Below are positions 61,883 to 64,000 of a stretch of DNA of 64,000 bases, piece after piece. The notes under the pieces are model-generated. The model had not been told where the DNA came from, ran no database searches, and saw nothing but the letters and a program-made list of their open reading frames with translations. The stretch comes from Paenarthrobacter sp. AR 02. Its GTDB lineage: Bacteria > Actinomycetota > Actinomycetes > Actinomycetales > Micrococcaceae. The number at the start of each line of letters is the position of its first letter. Position 1 is the stretch's first letter. The stretch lies in NCBI RefSeq assembly GCF_021538675.1, contig NZ_JAJUKH010000002.1, positions 62,001 through 126,000 on the forward strand, read 5' to 3'. Position numbers and translations under genes: made by a program.

Positions 61883-64000
61883 TCACGAACGCAATTCCTT
61901 GGCGGGTTCCACGTCGATGATCCGGTGGATGGACAACACCCGCTCGGTTTCCTTGGCGGGATCGAACACCCTGACGCGTCCGCCGGAGACGGATACAGGA
62001 ACAACCGTTTCGGTGTTGGCATTCCCCAGGCTGTCCACCACATTCATGATGACTGCCTGCTTCAGCCGGATAGCCGTCTGCAGGGTCTCCAGACCGAGTT
62101 GCGTAGACGCCTCGCCGGCCGTCTCTGCCGGAACTCCGCGGTGCTGGCGCAGCACCGAAAGCTGGGCCTCGACATCCTCGTCCGGCGGAGCCGTTCGGGG
62201 CGCCGTGTAGACGGGGCGCGCGCTCCCGGGTACCGCTGTTGTCCGTTTGAAACGCACGACGGCGGGTTCGGCCTCCTGCACTGCAGGCGACAGTCCCAGC
62301 TCGCGCAGCACCCGCGCCGTTTCCCGTGGGCTCGCGGACGACGTCAGAACGGTCGGTGCGATGCGTACCAGGCTCAACACGGACGTTCTTGCCTCGTGGA
62401 GGAGATCGGTGATGGCGGTTTCGTCGTCGCTCTGGATAAAGCTGGCGCTGGAACCAATGCGCAACCGGCCATGCCGGGACGCGGTGTCCTGGACCAAATA
62501 GGCCAAGGGCTGGGGCACGTCGGTTGCTGAATGCTCACGAAGGAACGCCAACAGCGATTCCGCATCCTGTCCGGCGTCGAGCGCCCTGCGGATGGTGGCG
62601 GCAGAAAACCTGTAGATCGACGCCGGGCCCTGGCCCTCGGCGTCGGCCATCAACAGCAGGGTTTCGCTGAGTTCGGGCGCGAGGTACCCCGGGGCGACAG
62701 CCGTCAGGTCCGCCTGCAGCAGGATGTGGTTCACGGCGGCGGGCAAATGCTCGCCAAGGATGGTCATGGCTTGTTCCGGTTGCCCTTCCGCGATAGCCGA
62801 TCCCAGCTGGGTCAGGGCGCCCGAACCCATCAGGCCCAGGAGCGTTGCCTCCTCCAGGATGCCGCGGACCAGTGAACTGAAACGCCTGGACATCCGGGGC
62901 TGTGCCCACTCGGCCCGCTGCAGGACGGCCCGGGCATCGAGGACGGGCGCTTTGCCGTCCGGCGCGGCTGCTTCCACTGTCAGTTCATTCAGGATTTCCA
63001 GGACCCGCCGCCGGACAACAGGAGCATCGGGCCGTTGGGCTTCCGCGGACAGGGCGTTGATGGTGGTGCCTGCAGCGCCCTGGTGCGTGGGAGAGGATGC
63101 CGAACCCGTGAGCGGCTGTCCCACCAGTGATGGCGCGCGCTCGCTGGCCAACCAGGCATTGACCAGCCAGAGCCATTGCTCCTGGCGGGGCAGGTTCAGC
63201 CACTCCAACGACGGCGGCTGCACCCAGGTGGAGCTGTCCACGTCCAGGCGCAGGAGTCCCGCCAACGCAGCCAGTTCCAGGAGGATCGCAGTCTCGTGCA
63301 CCCCGTTCCGGACGGACTCGGCCAGGCGCCGGAGTTCGCGTACGCCCACGCCGCCGCTCCGGAGTGTGGCCAGCGGTTGCTCGCGGACGGCAAACAACAG
63401 CTCACCGGTCAGCCGCAGGGTCTCGGCGATGGCGCCCATGGCGGCATTACGGCGGAGGGCGGCACTCGTGTGGCCAAGCTCGGGAACCGGCGGGGCCAGC
63501 GTGAAGTCATCCACGATCGCGCCGCCCCGCAGTGCAAGTCCCACGCTGTGGGGGAGCTCCACGTGGCCGGCGTCCAGGGGGACCAGCAATCCGCGCGCCA
63601 GCAGCCAGTCGATGGGCCCGACGTCGCGGCTTTCATGGGTGACCGACGCCCGCCGCTGGGCCTGAGGTACAGCACCCATGGCCCAGCTCCCGAATTTCTC
63701 CAGGAGGGCCACCGTGCGTTCCGGAGCTGTGGCCAGGATGGCCCGCAGTTCCGCGGGACTGGAGGTCCAACGCTGAAGAGCAAGGGCCGCGTCCATGGGC
63801 GTGCTCGCTGGATGGATGCCGAGCCCGCTTTGGTGCAGTTCGGCCACCAACTGGACTGCCCGTTGGGCAAAGGCGGGTTGGAGCCGGACCAGCTCGGTGT
63901 AGCTTCGTCCCAGTCCTGCCGGGTAGATGCCGATGACGTCCTTGAGGCTGCCCACCGGGAGGTAGAAGCGCTGCCGTGAGGTGGTCGCAGGGGAACCGGC
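61883..64000 (-). CDS. Helicase-associated domain protein, XPB partner (5' end outside window)
   Basis: The visible 705 residues are open to the right edge with no start that fits the family, although a GTG at 63955 is in frame. The family accompanies XPB in actinobacteria and has an XPB/Ssl2-like N-terminal helicase-associated region. Recognisable parts are MDAALALQRWTSSPAELRAI, a helical middle, and the C-terminal beta domain (VSVSGGRVRVFDPAKETERV, LSIHRIIDVEPAKEL). No helicase motifs are present. It probably assists the helicase encoded downstream; its exact role is not known. Confidence 0.8.
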   Translation of the reverse strand, partial: AGSPATTSRQRFYLPVGSLKDVIGIYPAGLGRSYTELVRLQPAFAQRAVQLVAELHQSGLGIHPASTPMDAALALQRWTSSPAELRAILATAPERTVALLEKFGSWAMGAVPQAQRRASVTHESRDVGPIDWLLARGLLVPLDAGHVELPHSVGLALRGGAIVDDFTLAPPVPELGHTSAALRRNAAMGAIAETLRLTGELLFAVREQPLATLRSGGVGVRELRRLAESVRNGVHETAILLELAALAGLLRLDVDSSTWVQPPSLEWLNLPRQEQWLWLVNAWLASERAPSLVGQPLTGSASSPTHQGAAGTTINALSAEAQRPDAPVVRRRVLEILNELTVEAAAPDGKAPVLDARAVLQRAEWAQPRMSRRFSSLVRGILEEATLLGLMGSGALTQLGSAIAEGQPEQAMTILGEHLPAAVNHILLQADLTAVAPGYLAPELSETLLLMADAEGQGPASIYRFSAATIRRALDAGQDAESLLAFLREHSATDVPQPLAYLVQDTASRHGRLRIGSSASFIQSDDETAITDLLHEARTSVLSLVRIAPTVLTSSASPRETARVLRELGLSPAVQEAEPAVVRFKRTTAVPGSARPVYTAPRTAPPDEDVEAQLSVLRQHRGVPAETAGEASTQLGLETLQTAIRLKQAVIMNVVDSLGNANTETVVPVSVSGGRVRVFDPAKETERVLSIHRIIDVEPAKELRS

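Overview
This is one contiguous stretch of a high-GC actinobacterial chromosome. The gene set points to the Micrococcaceae, close to Arthrobacter or Paenarthrobacter: an XPB helicase with its helicase-associated partner, DUF3263 next to a LytR_C protein, an RNase HI fused to an NTF2-like domain, a stand-alone groEL under CIRCE control, FemABX pairs and a ThrE exporter. GTG and TTG starts and overlapping stop/start codons are common. The genus is inferred from gene content, not from a database search.

Positions 1-32698 hold one large flagellar locus. On the minus strand lie flgN-flgK-flgL (flgL runs off the left edge). On the plus strand follow flagellin, fliD, fliS and a small fliT-position gene. 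A metabolic pair (M20 amidohydrolase and a cyclodeaminase-like protein) interrupts the locus. Then comes a tightly overlapping operon: flgB-flgC-fliE-fliF-fliG-fliH-fliI-fliJ-(NlpC/P60)-fliK-flgD-flgE. Next are flbD-motA-motB and fliM-fliN-fliO-fliP-fliQ-fliR-flhB-flhA-(FlhF-like)-csrA. The locus ends with an IS256-family element, a second FlgN-like gene and the flagellar sigma factor gene (fliA/whiG type). Five promoters match the sigma-28/WhiG pattern (TAAC or TTAC, N15-16, GCCGATAA-like): before flgN, flagellin, flgB, flbD and fliM. They connect the sigma factor to its likely targets. Three of the transcribed leaders carry hairpins with a GGA in the loop, the kind of site bound by CsrA, whose gene lies in the same locus.

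Positions 32757-49546 hold housekeeping and accessory genes: a DHA2 drug exporter with its TetR repressor and a clear operator; a tandem glycine riboswitch followed by gcvP-gcvT-gcvH and then serine deaminase; a DRGH nuclease; two FemABX-type transferases; a ThrE exporter; an iron-box-controlled siderophore-interacting protein; ung; DUF3263; LytR_C; and a cold-shock gene.

Positions 49547-64000 hold groEL behind two CIRCE elements, the RNase HI fusion, an orphan WXG100 protein, an OmpR-type two-component system, a LysE exporter with its divergent LysR regulator, a multicopper oxidase with a membrane-embedded N-terminus, and the XPB helicase with its partner, which is cut by the right edge.

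The least explained structures are a family of 32-bp tandem repeats whose variable halves form compensating hairpins (three loci), palindromic cassettes inside fliK, an FlhF-like protein without a GTPase P-loop, and the GGA-loop hairpins in flagellar leaders. No tRNA, rRNA, CRISPR array or prophage was seen.
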